Shown one piece after another: positions 5,632 through 7,239 of a DNA stretch of 7,239 bases. This DNA comes from GCA-2719315 sp964448645 (lineage in GTDB: Bacteria; Bacteroidota; Bacteroidia; Flavobacteriales; Flavobacteriaceae): assembly GCA_964448645.1 (NCBI GenBank), contig CAYUZY010000097.1:1-7239 (forward strand), given 5' to 3'. Numbering within the stretch: position 1 is the first letter of the stretch; each line of letters opens with the position of its first letter. Made by a program: the position numbers and the translations under genes. The notes below the pieces were generated by a model. It was not told the DNA's origin and did no database searches. It worked only from the letters and a program-made list of their open reading frames with translations.

Positions 5632-7239
5632 TTAATTTATAGAATCTTTTTAATCTATATAAACTATAGTATTTGTCGTTTACTTTTTATTTATTTTAAT
5701 AATGACCTTCTTCAAATAAATGATTTTTGGCAGTTACTAAAACTTCTTTACTATGGAATTAGATTTGATAGCATGTCAATAGTTTATTTTAATTCTATCT
5801 TTATTTTCCTTTCAATAATTCCTTTAAAAATTAATACTTCAAAAATTTATCAAGATCTATTGATTTGGATATACTTTATTTTTAATGGAATTGGAATGTT
5901 GTTAAATTTTATTGATTTTGAATATTACAGATTTAATCTAAATCGATTAATGAGTTCTTTTCTAGAAGCTATTGAATCTGAACCTAATAAAACAGAATTA
6001 ATCTTCCACTATATGTCTGAATACTATCATCTATTGATTATCTTTTTCCTCTTTCTTTTTATCTGGATCTTTTTTTATAAAGTGATAAAGCATAAAGATC
6101 AAAACTCTTTTATAAGCAAAAATTACTACATAAGTTCTCTCTTTATATTTTTAATAACTATGGCTTTATGTATTATGGGGGCAAGAGGTGGCGATTTCAA
6201 AAAAAGCACAAGGCCAATTACAATTATTGATGCTATGGATAATGTAAATAACCCACAACATGCCGATATAATTCTCAATACTCCTTTTACTATCCTTAAA
6301 ACTTTATTTAAAAAGCCGTTCGAACTAATTAATAAATTTAATCAAGAAGAAATTTTAAATGAGTTAAATTCAATTAAACAATATGATAGAGAGTTAAACG
6401 ATAATTCTCCAAATTTTATAATTTTTATTCTTGAAAGTATGGGGAGAGAATATTGGGGATCTATGAATAAAAAAAATAATATTAAAGATTTTAGAGGATA
6501 TACTCCTTTTTTAGATTCTTTAGCAGAGCACAGTCTAGTTTTTTCAAATGCATTTGCTACTAGCAGGAAATCAATTCATGGTATGCCTTCTATTCTAGCA
6601 GGAATACCTTCTTTTGAAATTTCATATACTTCTACACCATATTCAAAACAAAAAATTGAATCAATTGTTTCTGTTGCCAATTCTATGGATTACGACACAT
6701 CATTTTTTCATGGAGCTTCCAATGGATCTATGGGTTTTCTTGGTTTTTCAAATACTTTAGGATTTGATAATTATTATGGTAGAAATGAATTTAACAATGA
6801 TAAAGAATATGATGGTTACTGGGGAATATGGGATGAACCCTTTTTGCAATACACAAAAAAAACTCTTGATAAAAAAGAGCAACCATTTCTAGCAACTGTT
6901 TTTACAATAACTTCTCACGAGCCTTATGTAATCCCAAAAAAATATGATAAAAAATTTAATCAAGGATTAATTCCTATGCATAAATGTGTTAGATATACTG
7001 ATTTTTCAATAAGAAGGTTTTTTGAAAAATCAAAAAAATCTAATTGGTTTAAAAACACCATATTTATTTTTACAGCTGATCATAGTAACCAATCATATTA
7101 TTCATATTATCAGAAAACTATAAATCGTTTTGCAAACCCTATAATGATATATATGCCAAATAGTGAATTTAAAGGTGAAATAAATTCCTTGGCGTCTCAT
7201 ATGGATATATATCCAACTATTGTTGATTTGATTGGATAT
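5602..7239 (+). CDS. LTA synthase-like sulfatase, membrane-anchored (3' end outside the window)
   Basis: The first 546 codons are open to the window edge. The N-terminal third has about five membrane helices (roughly residues 7-32, 58-74, 86-105, 138-160, 176-193), followed by ARGGDF (195-200) and a periplasmic alkaline-phosphatase-fold domain (PF00884) from about 270. Metal and catalytic residues expected of the LtaS/OpgB group are visible: Glu278 (FILESMG), a probable nucleophile Ser324 in SRKSIHGMPS where LtaS has Thr, His370-Gly371, His439 in TSHEPY, and Asp493-His494 in TADHS. Family members transfer phosphoglycerol or phosphoethanolamine from lipids to envelope polymers. In a Gram-negative organism, LTA itself is not expected, so the acceptor (glycan, lipid A or another glycolipid) is unknown. 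ATG at 5602 is chosen because it is the first in the frame after the TAA at 5563 and keeps the first membrane helix; the next ATG (5773) would lose it. The missing C-terminus may be only some 60-100 residues. Confidence 0.9.
   Translation, partial: MGYRINEIFILIYRIFLIYINYSICRLLFIYFNNDLLQINDFWQLLKLLYYGIRFDSMSIVYFNSIFIFLSIIPLKINTSKIYQDLLIWIYFIFNGIGMLLNFIDFEYYRFNLNRLMSSFLEAIESEPNKTELIFHYMSEYYHLLIIFFLFLFIWIFFYKVIKHKDQNSFISKNYYISSLFIFLITMALCIMGARGGDFKKSTRPITIIDAMDNVNNPQHADIILNTPFTILKTLFKKPFELINKFNQEEILNELNSIKQYDRELNDNSPNFIIFILESMGREYWGSMNKKNNIKDFRGYTPFLDSLAEHSLVFSNAFATSRKSIHGMPSILAGIPSFEISYTSTPYSKQKIESIVSVANSMDYDTSFFHGASNGSMGFLGFSNTLGFDNYYGRNEFNNDKEYDGYWGIWDEPFLQYTKKTLDKKEQPFLATVFTITSHEPYVIPKKYDKKFNQGLIPMHKCVRYTDFSIRRFFEKSKKSNWFKNTIFIFTADHSNQSYYSYYQKTINRFANPIMIYMPNSEFKGEINSLASHMDIYPTIVDLIGY

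Overview
The window is very AT-rich and reads as a free-living, probably marine, member of the Bacteroidota, most likely Flavobacteriia. This is an inference from several signs: Bacteroidota-type promoter elements (TAnnTTTG at -7), A-rich leaders without Shine-Dalgarno sequences, short lipoprotein signals ending in SC, an outer-membrane 'transporter' carrying a TDRPDQTES motif after its signal peptide, and an LTA-synthase-like sulfatase of the Gram-negative type. No RNA gene, CRISPR array, insertion sequence or integrase is visible.

Layout. Positions 21-1359 (minus strand) hold a two-gene lipoprotein operon: a 321-aa lipoprotein made of two related halves, then a 120-aa lysine-rich lipoprotein of unknown function. 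An 88-bp divergent intergenic region follows, in which two opposing promoters appear to be superimposed on one dyad. Positions 1448-4143 (plus strand) hold a tightly packed three-gene operon: an RsbW/SpoIIAB-type serine kinase/anti-sigma ATPase, a STAS anti-sigma antagonist overlapping it by 8 nt, and 1 nt later a GAF-GAF-PAS class III nucleotidyl cyclase. Positions 4140-4682 (minus strand) hold a 180-aa membrane protein that looks like a Pycsar effector (PycTM, DUF5706). Its stop codon overlaps that of the cyclase. Positions 4789-5565 (plus) encode a beta-barrel 'transporter', and 5602-7239 (plus) the first 546 codons of a membrane-anchored LTA synthase-like sulfatase that runs off the window.

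How the genes may work together. The centre of the window (1448-4682) joins a phosphorylation partner switch, a sensory cyclic-nucleotide synthase and a membrane protein of a family known to be gated by cyclic nucleotides in phage defence. In the usual partner-switch operon a PP2C phosphatase would sit where the cyclase sits. The cyclase carries intact metal-binding Asp residues and the Lys/Thr pair of class IIIb adenylyl cyclases, so cAMP is the likelier product rather than cCMP or cUMP. The locus is therefore best described as a possible Pycsar-like or cAMP-gated variant under partner-switch control. The convergent gene order means a functional link is inferred, not shown. The flanking lipoproteins, the barrel and the sulfatase look like ordinary envelope genes.
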